From CAZPXF01 sp964590945 (GTDB taxonomy: Bacteria > Bacillota > Clostridia > Lachnospirales > Lachnospiraceae): 13,485 nt of DNA. Positions 1 through 5,790 of the stretch are shown here, one piece after another. The notes below the pieces were generated by a model. That model was not told the origin of the DNA. It did no database searches and saw only the letters and a list, made by a program, of their open reading frames with translations. The translations under genes were made by a program, and so were the position numbers. The stretch's first letter is position 1, and each line of letters begins with the position of its first letter. The stretch is taken from assembly GCA_964590945.1 (NCBI GenBank), contig CAZPXF010000062.1:1-13485 (forward strand). The letters are read 5' to 3'.

Positions 1-1
1 C

Positions 2-211
2 CTTCCTGCAGATATTACTATTATATTCATTTCGATGAATAATATCAAGAGGGGCGACGAAGAAGGTTCAAAGCCAGAAGTCTCCAAGGCATGGAAAAAT
101 CGCATGGAAAAATCCGCAATAAACGACACAGGCTTCCTGTTTGTAAAACCTGAGTTGCTATGGTATGATACAGGTAATAGGAAGGGATATTTGTTTAGAG
201 GTGGCATATAA
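2..211 (+). CDS. Partial open frame, 3' end of an unrecognised gene
   Basis: The frame is open from the window edge for 69 codons and stops at TAA 209-211, so only the C-terminal part would be present. The peptide looks protein-like, with a hydrophobic stretch (DITIIFISM), a charged middle and a C-terminal LLWYDTGNRKGYLF segment. I do not recognise a family. The stop lies 17 bases before the probable TTG start of the next gene, and that gene's ribosome site sits in the gap, which is the spacing expected inside an operon. Against it, 69 stop-free codons can arise by chance a few percent of the time, and a 13-bp tandem repeat (89-114) falls inside it and is read in two frames. A promoter-like sequence also overlaps its last 20 or so codons. 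Confidence 0.4.
   Translation, partial: LPADITIIFISMNNIKRGDEEGSKPEVSKAWKNRMEKSAINDTGFLFVKPELLWYDTGNRKGYLFRGGI
89..114. repeat. 13-bp tandem repeat, two copies
   Basis: GCATGGAAAAATC occurs at 89-101 and again, directly abutting, at 102-114 with no mismatch. Because 13 is not a multiple of three, the copies would be read in different frames if the surrounding open frame is coding. It could be a recent slippage duplication or paired binding sites. Confidence 0.8.
141..169 (+). promoter_or_regulatory. Candidate sigma-A promoter for the Rpn-family gene
   Basis: TTGTAA at 141-146 and TATGAT at 164-169 are separated by 17 bases. TGG immediately precedes the -10, giving the extended -10 form TGnTATGAT. 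Transcription would begin near 176. It overlaps the end of the partial open frame at 2-211, so it may be an internal promoter or, if that frame is not coding, the main one. Confidence 0.5.
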
Positions 212-228
212 TAAAGGTGGTGAATCCT

Positions 229-1176
229 TTGGGAGTAAAAGATACGGTAACAACAAAATATATGAGACAGAATGAAATCTTTGCGGATGCGTTTAACTAT
301 TTTGTATATGGCGGAGAACAGGTCATCCATCCGGAGAGCCTGAAGGAACTGGATACCCGTGAGATAGATGTTCCTTATGGCGGGGAAAAGGGTGCCGGCC
401 AGCCAGTACAGAAAACAAGGGATGTCATAAAATCCGTGGTTGCGATGATGGATAAAAGTACCGCATATCTGCTTCTGGCAATCGAGAACCAGTCAAATAT
501 TCATTATGCGATGCCGGTAAAAAATATGGTTTATGATGCGCTCCAATATGCGAAGCAGGTGGAAGAAGCGATAGCTTCCCACAGATTGTCCGGTGATTAT
601 AAAAATGTCGGCAGCGATGAATATCTTTCCGGCTTTCTGAAAGAAGATCATTTATTGCCTGTGGTGACACTGGTTGTATATTTTGACTCGAAAGAGTGGG
701 ACGGCCCGTTATCTATCCATGAGATGTTTGATAAACAGGATGCGAGGGTGCTTGCGCTGGTTCCTGATTATAAGATTAACTTGCTTGCACCGGCTTCGAT
801 AGAGGATGAAGATTTTGGAAAATTCCAGAGTTCCTTGAAAGAGGTTTTATCATTTATCAAGTATGCAAGAGACAAGGATGAATTGAAAAAGGTACTGGAT
901 GCGGACGAATCTTTCCGCCATTTGGGGAGAGAAAAAGTGGATGTATTAAATGCGTGTGTAGGTGCGAAGATAGCAGTCAAAGAAGGTGAGGAGGCGATTG
1001 ATGTGTGTTTGGCCATACAACAAATGAATGAGGAAGCGGCTCAGAAAGAAAGAGTATCAACTTTGTTGCAATCAATTAGAAATCTGATGGATAATTTAGG
1101 ACTGACTGCAGAACAGGCAATGAATGCGATGGGCGTTTCTGAAACAGATCGCAAAAGCATAGTACCATTTATTTAA
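229..1176 (+). CDS. Rpn-family recombination-promoting nuclease / PD-(D/E)XK transposase-like protein
   Basis: This is a predicted DNA endonuclease of the Rpn (transposase_31-like) family, related to E. coli RpnA, whose members cut DNA and promote RecA-independent recombination. The TTG start at 229 is preferred because AAAGGTGGTGA (213-223) is a near-perfect ribosome site 8 bases upstream. GTG codons at 217 and 220 lie inside that site. The resulting N-terminus MGVKDTVTTKYM matches what I recall of Lachnospiraceae relatives. From this start the protein is 315 aa. The PD-(D/E)XK core is visible as Asp65 in KTRDV, then the IENQ strand with Glu86 and Gln88, followed by the PVVTLVVYFDSKEWDGPLSI block near residues 144-163. 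The C-terminal 50 residues form the helical LTAEQAMNAMGVS tail typical of the family. The gene is closed by its own terminator. Such genes are usually multicopy and of uncertain cellular role. The family call is firm, the activity inferred. Confidence 0.85.
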   Translation: MGVKDTVTTKYMRQNEIFADAFNYFVYGGEQVIHPESLKELDTREIDVPYGGEKGAGQPVQKTRDVIKSVVAMMDKSTAYLLLAIENQSNIHYAMPVKNMVYDALQYAKQVEEAIASHRLSGDYKNVGSDEYLSGFLKEDHLLPVVTLVVYFDSKEWDGPLSIHEMFDKQDARVLALVPDYKINLLAPASIEDEDFGKFQSSLKEVLSFIKYARDKDELKKVLDADESFRHLGREKVDVLNACVGAKIAVKEGEEAIDVCLAIQQMNEEAAQKERVSTLLQSIRNLMDNLGLTAEQAMNAMGVSETDRKSIVPFI

Positions 1177-1191
1177 GACGCAGTTAAAAAA

Positions 1192-1231
1192 AACGGTATT
1201 TATCTTTTAGGGTAGATACCGTTCTTTTTTT
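1192..1231 (+). terminator. Intrinsic terminator of the Rpn-family gene
   Basis: AACGGTAT (1192-1199) pairs with ATACCGTT (1216-1223). The stem continues inwards through 1204/1211 with two G-U pairs, giving about 13 bp and a 6-base loop. It is followed by C and seven Ts (1225-1231). A run of eight As just upstream (1186-1193) would provide a tail on the other strand. It lies 15 bases after the stop codon. Confidence 0.92.
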
Positions 1232-1443
1232 GGAAAGACATTTATGGAGAAATTATATCACCTATTATGAAATATCAAGATTTTTCTTTCTGTGCATAGG
1301 GACGGCTGTCACAGGGACGCTCCATGAAGGATTGCTTTTCCACATCCAACTTCCGCAGAGCTTGAGGGAAGCTGAAACTTAACCTGTTATTCCAAAGGCC
1401 CCGGTTACAATTCATGAAAATTTTATTAAAAGTGCACAAACGC
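1232..1443. other. Non-coding spacer with a short duplicated motif
   Basis: No open frame longer than about 15 codons begins here on the plus strand. The only structure I can point to is AGGGACG repeated at 1298-1304 and 1313-1319 (15-base offset) around TGTCAC, plus weak short stems such as AGCTT/AAGCT near 1359-1372. The GGGACGG/TGTCACAGGGACG wording resembles dispersed palindromic elements linked to REP-associated (RAYT/IS200-type) transposases in many Firmicutes, so this may be a decayed copy. That link is from memory. Confidence 0.35.
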
Positions 1444-1472
1444 TTTCAATTTCAATTGTTCTTTTGTATAAT
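1444..1472 (+). promoter_or_regulatory. Candidate promoter for the cytidylate-kinase-like gene
   Basis: A perfect -10 TATAAT lies at 1467-1472. The -35 at 17 bases spacing (TTTCAA, 1444-1449) is poor, matching 3 of 6 consensus bases. Transcription would begin near 1479, about 24 bases before the ATG at 1503. The region is AT-rich with T-rich tracts. Confidence 0.5.
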
Positions 1473-1502
1473 ATAGACAAAGCAACGAAAGGGGCGTTTA
1501 AT

Positions 1503-2096
1503 ATGGAAACGCAGGTAATTATATCAGTTAGCCGTGAATTCGGCAGCGGAGGGCATGAGATCGCTAAGAAGATAGCGGAGGACATGGGACTTAAGTTTTA
1601 TGACCGAAGTATGCTCGATGAGATAGCGGAGGACATGGATATTAAGGTTGAGGTTCTTGAGAAATATGATGAGAAGCCAAGAAACCTTATTTTTACGAGG
1701 AGGGTTGGAAATCATACCAATTCAATGGAAGAGATTCTTGCTGAAATGCAGTTTGATTTCCTGAAAAAAAAGGCCGAAGAGGGAGAATCCTTCGTCATAG
1801 TCGGACGCTGTGCGGAGACTGTCTTGCAGGATTATGATTGTCTGATCTCCATTTTTATTACCGGAGAGAAGAAGAAAAAGCTTGCCCGTGTCAGGGACAT
1901 ATATAATCTGAATGATACGGAAGCCAGGGCGAAGATCGCAAGGCATGACAGAAACCGCAAGAAATATCACAACAGGCACTCCGATTATAAGTGGGGCGAT
2001 TCCAGACATTATGATGTCTGCATTAGCAGCAGTCCTCTTGGGGTGGATGGAACGACAAAGGCGCTTGAATATTATATAAATGAAAGATTGAAATAG
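1503..2096 (+). CDS. Cytidylate-kinase-like family protein
   Basis: This is a P-loop NMP-kinase-fold protein of the Cytidylate_kin2 family (197 aa), common in Clostridia, whose physiological substrate is not established. ATG 1503 is chosen because GAAAGGGG (1487-1494) lies 8 bases upstream. A longer frame from TTG 1464 would start before the predicted transcription start. The family signature SREFGSGGHEIAKKIA is at residues 8-23, with FYDRSMLDEIA next and VGRCAETVL in the middle. The C-terminal half has a basic stretch, ARHDRNRKKYH, followed by WGDSRHYDVCISSSPLGVD near the end. The nucleotide loop GSGGHEI lacks the usual lysine of GxxGxGK[ST], as is normal for this family. The gene stands alone and is convergent with the ABC permease gene. 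A role in nucleotide monophosphate phosphorylation is plausible but unproven. Confidence 0.85.
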   Translation: METQVIISVSREFGSGGHEIAKKIAEDMGLKFYDRSMLDEIAEDMDIKVEVLEKYDEKPRNLIFTRRVGNHTNSMEEILAEMQFDFLKKKAEEGESFVIVGRCAETVLQDYDCLISIFITGEKKKKLARVRDIYNLNDTEARAKIARHDRNRKKYHNRHSDYKWGDSRHYDVCISSSPLGVDGTTKALEYYINERLK

Positions 2097-2127
2097 AGAG
2101 TCCGCCTGCGAACTCTCTATTTCAATC
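2086..2127. terminator. Bidirectional hairpin between convergent genes
   Basis: A 16-bp perfect inverted repeat has arms at 2086-2101 and 2112-2127 and a 10-base loop (2102-2111). The left arm contains the TAG stop of the cytidylate-kinase-like gene (2094-2096). The right arm runs into the TGA stop of the minus-strand permease gene (2126-2128). The tail is not a clean T run on the plus strand. On the minus strand the sequence after the stem is T-rich. It probably ends both transcripts, which would otherwise collide. Confidence 0.75.
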
Positions 2128-2959
2128 AATACTTCCGGTTATATCGGCGCTGGATGAGATGGATGATCCCATATAATATCATCGCAATGACGCACAGGAT
2201 CAGGATGCTCATGATGACCCAGTCAAGCTTATAGACCTGGGAACCGTATATGATCAGGTAGCCGAGCCCTGCTTTGGACGCCAGAAATTCTCCGATCACA
2301 ACGCCGACCAGGCAAAGTCCGATATTGACTTTGACAGAGCTTATGATTGCCGGAATCGAGGCCGGAAGAACCACCTTGAAGAGAGCCTGCAGCTTATTTC
2401 CATGCAGCGTATATATGAGCTTGATTTTTTCCGGATCAACGGATGAAAAGGCGGTAAAAATATTCAAAACGCTTCCGAAGATTGCAACTGAGATCCCGGC
2501 AACAATAATCGTTGTCCGGGTTGCGCCGAGCCATACGATCAGAAGCGGTGCAAGCGCGGATTTCGGAAGGCTGTTGAGGACTACAAGGTATGGATCCAGA
2601 ATACCGGAAATGTAATCGCTGCTCCACATGAAAACAGCGATGAGAATACTGATCGTGCATACAAGCGCAAAGCTTACCAATGTTTCATAAAGTGTGATGC
2701 CGATATGATGCAGAAGCGACTGCTGCGTAAGCATTGTATAAAAGCAGACGGCTATACGTGAAGGACTGCTGAAGATAAAGGGATTGATGATCTCTTTGTC
2801 TGCGCAGAATTCCCATGCGAAGAGAAACAGAAGGAGGATCAGGATCCGAAGTATCCGGATCATAGAAAGCTTCCGGACGTTTTTCCTGATGAAAGCTTTC
2901 TGCGCCTCGGATTGCGGGACCGGCGGATCAGAAAGCATTCGGTAAACCTTAGGATTCAT
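2126..2959 (-). CDS. ABC transporter permease, SsuC/TauC/ThiX-type
   Basis: This is an inner-membrane permease of a small-molecule ABC importer (BPD_transp_1 fold, 277 aa). Residues 1-32 are a hydrophilic lead. A first membrane segment follows (IRILRILILLLFLFAWEF), and about five more hydrophobic segments run to residue 270. The cytoplasmic EAA-like loop is visible as YTLHGNKLQALFKVVLP at roughly residues 183-199, which contacts the ATPase. It lies downstream of the ATPase gene and overlaps it by 11 bases. Its ribosome site GGAAGGAG is inside the ATPase coding sequence, so translation is probably coupled. The subfamily usually carries aliphatic sulfonates, taurine, nitrate or thiamine precursors. 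Nothing here identifies the substrate, and no binding-protein gene is adjacent. Confidence 0.88.
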   Translation of the reverse strand: MNPKVYRMLSDPPVPQSEAQKAFIRKNVRKLSMIRILRILILLLFLFAWEFCADKEIINPFIFSSPSRIAVCFYTMLTQQSLLHHIGITLYETLVSFALVCTISILIAVFMWSSDYISGILDPYLVVLNSLPKSALAPLLIVWLGATRTTIIVAGISVAIFGSVLNIFTAFSSVDPEKIKLIYTLHGNKLQALFKVVLPASIPAIISSVKVNIGLCLVGVVIGEFLASKAGLGYLIIYGSQVYKLDWVIMSILILCVIAMILYGIIHLIQRRYNRKY

Positions 2960-3719
2960 TTTTATTCAGCTCCTTCCACACCTCATTAAAATATTGTTTA
3001 AATTCCGCCGCATTTCTCCTCTGTAAAGGCTCGTTTTCTTCTTCCTTAAAGTGCAAGGGAACTTCTTTTTTCAGGATGGCGGGACGTGCTGAGAGCACAA
3101 GAATCCGGTCGCCAAGGCTGACAGCCTCGGAAAGATCGTGTGTAACGAGGATCGCCGTCTTCTTTTCCTTGCGGATGATCCGCCCGATATCGTCCCCGGC
3201 CTGAATACGGGTTTGATAATCCAGCGCGGAAAACGGTTCGTCAAGCAGGAGCAGTTCCGGATCCAGAACGAGCGTACGGATCAGGGCGGCGCGCTGGCGC
3301 ATACCGCCGGAAAGCTCGGAAGGACGCGCATCCTTAAAATCGATCAGACCATAATCATGAAGCAGATCATTTGCCTTTTCACGGGTGCGGGAATTCAGGT
3401 TATGCTGTATTTCCAGACCGAGCAGGACGTTGCTGTAAATGGATCTCCATTCAAAAAGGTGGTCGTGCTGAAGCATATAGCCGATATGTGTATATGTCTT
3501 TCCGTATTCCTGCCCATGCAGGAGGATCTTTCCGGAGGATGGCGTAAGAAGTCCGGAAATGATATTTAAGAGTGTAGATTTCCCACATCCGGACGGCCCC
3601 ACAATGGCAATGAATTCCCCGTCGCGAATGGAGAACGACAGACGGTCCAGTGCGTTTGTTTCGCCGTCAAGGCTGTGGTAGGCGTAAGAAACATTTTGCA
3701 GTTCCAGGATATTTTCCAT
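2949..3719 (-). CDS. ABC transporter ATP-binding protein, SsuB/TauB-type
   Basis: This is the ATPase subunit of the importer whose permease is the next gene downstream (256 aa). All motifs are intact: Walker A GPSGCGKST at residues 41-49, Q-loop Gln84, signature LSGGM at 136-140 followed by RQRA, Walker B LLLLDE at 156-161, D-loop SALD, and switch His194 in LVTHDLSEA. The ATG at 3719 follows GGGGG five bases upstream. The C-terminal 35 residues are charged and have no recognised domain. It is the first gene of a two-gene minus-strand operon, preceded by a hairpin and a weak promoter. The family is certain; the substrate is unknown. Confidence 0.92.
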   Translation of the reverse strand: MENILELQNVSYAYHSLDGETNALDRLSFSIRDGEFIAIVGPSGCGKSTLLNIISGLLTPSSGKILLHGQEYGKTYTHIGYMLQHDHLFEWRSIYSNVLLGLEIQHNLNSRTREKANDLLHDYGLIDFKDARPSELSGGMRQRAALIRTLVLDPELLLLDEPFSALDYQTRIQAGDDIGRIIRKEKKTAILVTHDLSEAVSLGDRILVLSARPAILKKEVPLHFKEEENEPLQRRNAAEFKQYFNEVWKELNKNES

Positions 3720-3741
3720 AATTACCCCCAGTTCCAGAGTC

Positions 3742-3777
3742 CATGCTTATGGAACTTCCGATGTTCCATAAGGCATG
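3742..3777 (-). promoter_or_regulatory. Inverted repeat in the ABC operon leader
   Basis: CATGCTTATGGAAC (3742-3755) pairs with GTTCCATAAGGCATG (3763-3777), 14 bp with one bulged G, around a 7-base loop. It begins at the predicted transcription start of the ABC operon and ends about 22 bases before the ATG. There is no T run after it, so it is more likely an operator or an mRNA 5' structure than a terminator. GTTCC occurs once more at 3731-3735. Confidence 0.65.
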
Positions 3778-3781
3778 AAGT

Positions 3782-3810
3782 ATTCTACGATATTTTATGA
3801 ACCAGGAGAA
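3782..3810 (-). promoter_or_regulatory. Weak candidate promoter of the ABC operon
   Basis: Reading the minus strand, TTCTCC (3810-3805) and TAGAAT (3787-3782) are separated by 17 bases. The -10 matches 5 of 6 and the -35 only 3 of 6. It sits between the terminator of the upstream regulator gene and the 3742-3777 dyad. A poor -35 fits a regulated promoter, but this is a by-eye call. Confidence 0.35.
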
Positions 3811-3822
3811 TAAATGGGAACC

Positions 3823-3857
3823 AAAAAAGCGCACGAAAAAAACATCCTTTTTCGTAC
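3823..3857 (-). terminator. Intrinsic terminator of the XRE regulator gene
   Basis: On the minus strand, GTACGAAAAA (3857-3848) pairs with TTTTTCGTGC (3840-3831) with one G-U pair, around a 7-base loop. GC then TTTTTT (3828-3823) follows. It lies 5 bases after the regulator's stop codon and isolates the regulator from the downstream ABC operon. Confidence 0.85.
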
Positions 3858-3862
3858 CTCGC

Positions 3863-4111
3863 TTATTCGCTTTGCTTTTTTACTTTGGATAATCCGAGTA
3901 TATAGTCGGATGAAACATCATAATACTGACAGAGCGCAATCAAGTGACGAACCGGAAGCTCATTTGCTCCCCGTTCGTAACGTGCATACATTGTCTGTGA
4001 TGTACCCAAATAAGCAGCGATCTCCCGCTGCGTTTTGTCATGGTCTTCGCGCAAATCACGAATGCGCCTTGTGTACAGGGCGTATAAACAATCTTTCTTT
4101 TCTTTTTTCAA
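3863..4111 (-). CDS. Small XRE-family helix-turn-helix regulator
   Basis: This 82-aa protein is a single HTH_3/XRE DNA-binding domain with no effector domain. The fold is clear: RRIRDLREDHDKTQREIAAYLG (residues 15-36) covers helices 1-2, and TSQTMYARYERGANELP (37-53) the recognition helix and following turn. CQYYDVSSDYILGLS (61-75) is the typical SinR/phage-repressor-like end. The frame extends far upstream without a plausible ATG. I place the start at TTG 4111, because AAAGGTGA (4123-4116) lies 7-8 bases upstream and the preceding translation is AT-rich non-protein-like sequence. It is divergent from the polyphosphate:AMP phosphotransferase gene and has its own terminator. Targets may include its own promoter or either neighbour. 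Function as a DNA-binding protein is firm, target unknown. Confidence 0.85.
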   Translation of the reverse strand: MKKEKKDCLYALYTRRIRDLREDHDKTQREIAAYLGTSQTMYARYERGANELPVRHLIALCQYYDVSSDYILGLSKVKKQSE

Positions 4112-4297
4112 CCTTATCACCTTTGAACATAATAATATACGCAAAAGACTTTTTATTAACTTTAGTAAATATATGTATAAAAAATAATTATAGAATCTGT
4201 AAAAAGAAAAATTCACCCTACCGTAGTATGGCTTTTTTTGGTAAAATAGAAAACAGAAGATGTTTTCGTGTAAATAATTGATTTGGAGGTTTGTATT
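4112..4297. promoter_or_regulatory. AT-rich divergent regulatory region
   Basis: This 186-base gap separates two divergent genes. On the minus strand a weak promoter for the regulator may be TTAATA, 16 bases, then TATTAT (between about 4158 and 4131). On the plus strand TGGTAAAAT (4239-4247) is an extended -10 for the phosphotransferase gene without a good -35. Just downstream a perfect dyad, GAAAACA (4249-4255) and TGTTTTC (4261-4267) with a 5-base loop, covers the expected transcription start near 4254. It could be an operator. Confidence 0.45.
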
Positions 4298-5764
4298 ATG
4301 CTGGAAAAAATTAAACATTCTGTGAAGACAGATAACAAAAAAGAGCTCAAAGAAGAGATCAAGAACCTGGAAGTAAGACTTGAAAAGATTCAGAGAACCT
4401 GTAAAGAAAAGGGGATTCCGATCATCATTATTATGGAAGGGTTCAGCGCTGCGGGAAAGGGAGCTCTGACAAGCAGGATGATCCATCCGTGGGATCCGCG
4501 TGGATTTTATGTTGAGACGTTTAAGGATGTAAGCGAGGAGGAGAACAGATATCCTTTCCTTTGGCGTTTCTGGCAGAAGATCCCGGCAGAGGGGCAGATT
4601 GCGGTATATCACAGAGCGTGGTATCGGGATGTTGTGTCCCGCACGTTCGGGAAAAAGAAAGCGGATCTTCAGCAGTATGTGGACGAGATCAACCAGTTTG
4701 AGAAAACGTTGACGGACAATGGTATGATTGTTGTGAAATTCTTCGCCTGCATCAGCAAAAAGGAACAGAAGAAGCGTTATGAGAAGCTGCTTGCAGACAA
4801 GAAGACCGCATGGCGGATCACGCCGGAGGATAAGAAACAGAATAAAAAATATGACGAGTATTATGAGCTGTTTGACCGCCTGATCGATAAGACGAATACA
4901 GTCCGCGCTCCGTGGTATATTCTGGATACGAGTAACTATGACAGCGCTGTGGCGGATATGATGAAGCAGCTTGTAAACCGCCTTGAGAGAGAGTTAAACC
5001 GGGAGAAATTTGTTTCTTCTGAGACTCTGGCCGAAGTGATCGAGCAGCCGCTCTCCGAGGTGAGCCTTGATAAGGAGCTTACAAAGGAAGAATACAAAGA
5101 GAAGCTTAAGACTCTTCAGAAGCGTATTCAGACGCTTCATAATGAGATTTATGATAAGAAGATTCCTGTTATTTTCGCATTCGAAGGATGGGATGCCGGC
5201 GGGAAAGGCGGCGCTATCAAGCGTCTGACGGAGTATATGGATCCAAGGGGATATGTGGTTCATCCGGTTGCATCTCCGACAAAGGATGAGAAAGCGCATC
5301 ACTATCTCTGGAGATTTTGGAAAAACATTCCAAAGAATGGCCATATCGCGGTGTTTGACCGCACATGGTACGGTCGTGTGATGGTTGAGCGTCTGGAAGG
5401 ATTCTGCTCGGAGAACGACTGGAAACGCGCATACCGTGAGATGAATCAGTTTGAAAAGACGCTGACGGATTACGGCGCAGTTGTAGTGAAGTTCTGGCTT
5501 CAGATCGATCAGGACGAGCAGCTCAATCGTTTTACCGCACGTCAGGAAAATCCGGAGAAGCAATGGAAGATCACGGAAGAGGATTGGAGAAACCGCGAGA
5601 AGTGGGATCAGTATGAGGTTGCGGTCAATGAGATGATCGCCCGTACAAATAAACCGAACGCTCCATGGGTGATCGTAGAGGGCAATAATAAGTATTATGC
5701 ACGTATCAAAGTGCTTGAGACAGCGGTCGCGGCAATGGAGAAGGCGCTCGCGGAGAAAAAATAA
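4298..5764 (+). CDS. pap: Polyphosphate:AMP phosphotransferase (two-domain PPK2, class II)
   Basis: The enzyme transfers phosphate from polyphosphate to AMP, making ADP, and so recycles AMP at the expense of polyphosphate. At 488 aa with two fused PPK2 domains it matches the PAP subfamily (Acinetobacter PAP, Pseudomonas PA3455). The C-terminal domain (about 255-488) has an intact EGWDAGGKGG Walker A (296-305) and VFDRTWY Walker B (352-358). The N-terminal domain (about 10-240) has EGFSAAGKGA (47-56) and VYHRAWY (103-109), so the P-loop Asp is Ser and the Walker B Asp is His. Both domains carry the conserved block NQFEKTLTD, evidence of internal duplication. ATG 4298 follows TTTGGAGG with 8 bases spacing. 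A TTG at 4283 lies beside that site and is rejected. It is first in the plus-strand cluster, 26 bases before queH. Confidence 0.93.
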   Translation: MLEKIKHSVKTDNKKELKEEIKNLEVRLEKIQRTCKEKGIPIIIIMEGFSAAGKGALTSRMIHPWDPRGFYVETFKDVSEEENRYPFLWRFWQKIPAEGQIAVYHRAWYRDVVSRTFGKKKADLQQYVDEINQFEKTLTDNGMIVVKFFACISKKEQKKRYEKLLADKKTAWRITPEDKKQNKKYDEYYELFDRLIDKTNTVRAPWYILDTSNYDSAVADMMKQLVNRLERELNREKFVSSETLAEVIEQPLSEVSLDKELTKEEYKEKLKTLQKRIQTLHNEIYDKKIPVIFAFEGWDAGGKGGAIKRLTEYMDPRGYVVHPVASPTKDEKAHHYLWRFWKNIPKNGHIAVFDRTWYGRVMVERLEGFCSENDWKRAYREMNQFEKTLTDYGAVVVKFWLQIDQDEQLNRFTARQENPEKQWKITEEDWRNREKWDQYEVAVNEMIARTNKPNAPWVIVEGNNKYYARIKVLETAVAAMEKALAEKK

Positions 5765-5790
5765 TCACAGAGGATTTTGAGGAATCGATC

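Noticed and set aside
24..41. TATTCAT-TTCG-ATGAATA hairpin near the left edge
   Set aside because: It is 7 bp of mostly A-T pairs with no T tail and lies in a possible coding frame, so it is not convincing as a terminator or operator.
4150..4183. TTTTTAT ... ATAAAAA inverted repeat in the divergent region
   Set aside because: Pure A-T arms in a very AT-rich stretch are expected by chance.
3814..4281. Plus-strand 155-codon frame opposite the regulator
   Set aside because: It is antisense to the XRE gene, crosses its terminator and promoter region, has no ribosome site and no protein-like pattern.
4112..4612. Upstream extension of the XRE regulator frame to 249 residues
   Set aside because: The extra residues are AT-rich, Phe/Tyr/Leu-heavy translation antisense to the phosphotransferase gene and its promoter. 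The XRE fold begins only after TTG 4111, which has a good ribosome site.
4994..5563. Minus-strand 189-codon frame inside the phosphotransferase gene
   Set aside because: It lies wholly within a well-supported gene on the other strand and has no motif or ribosome site.
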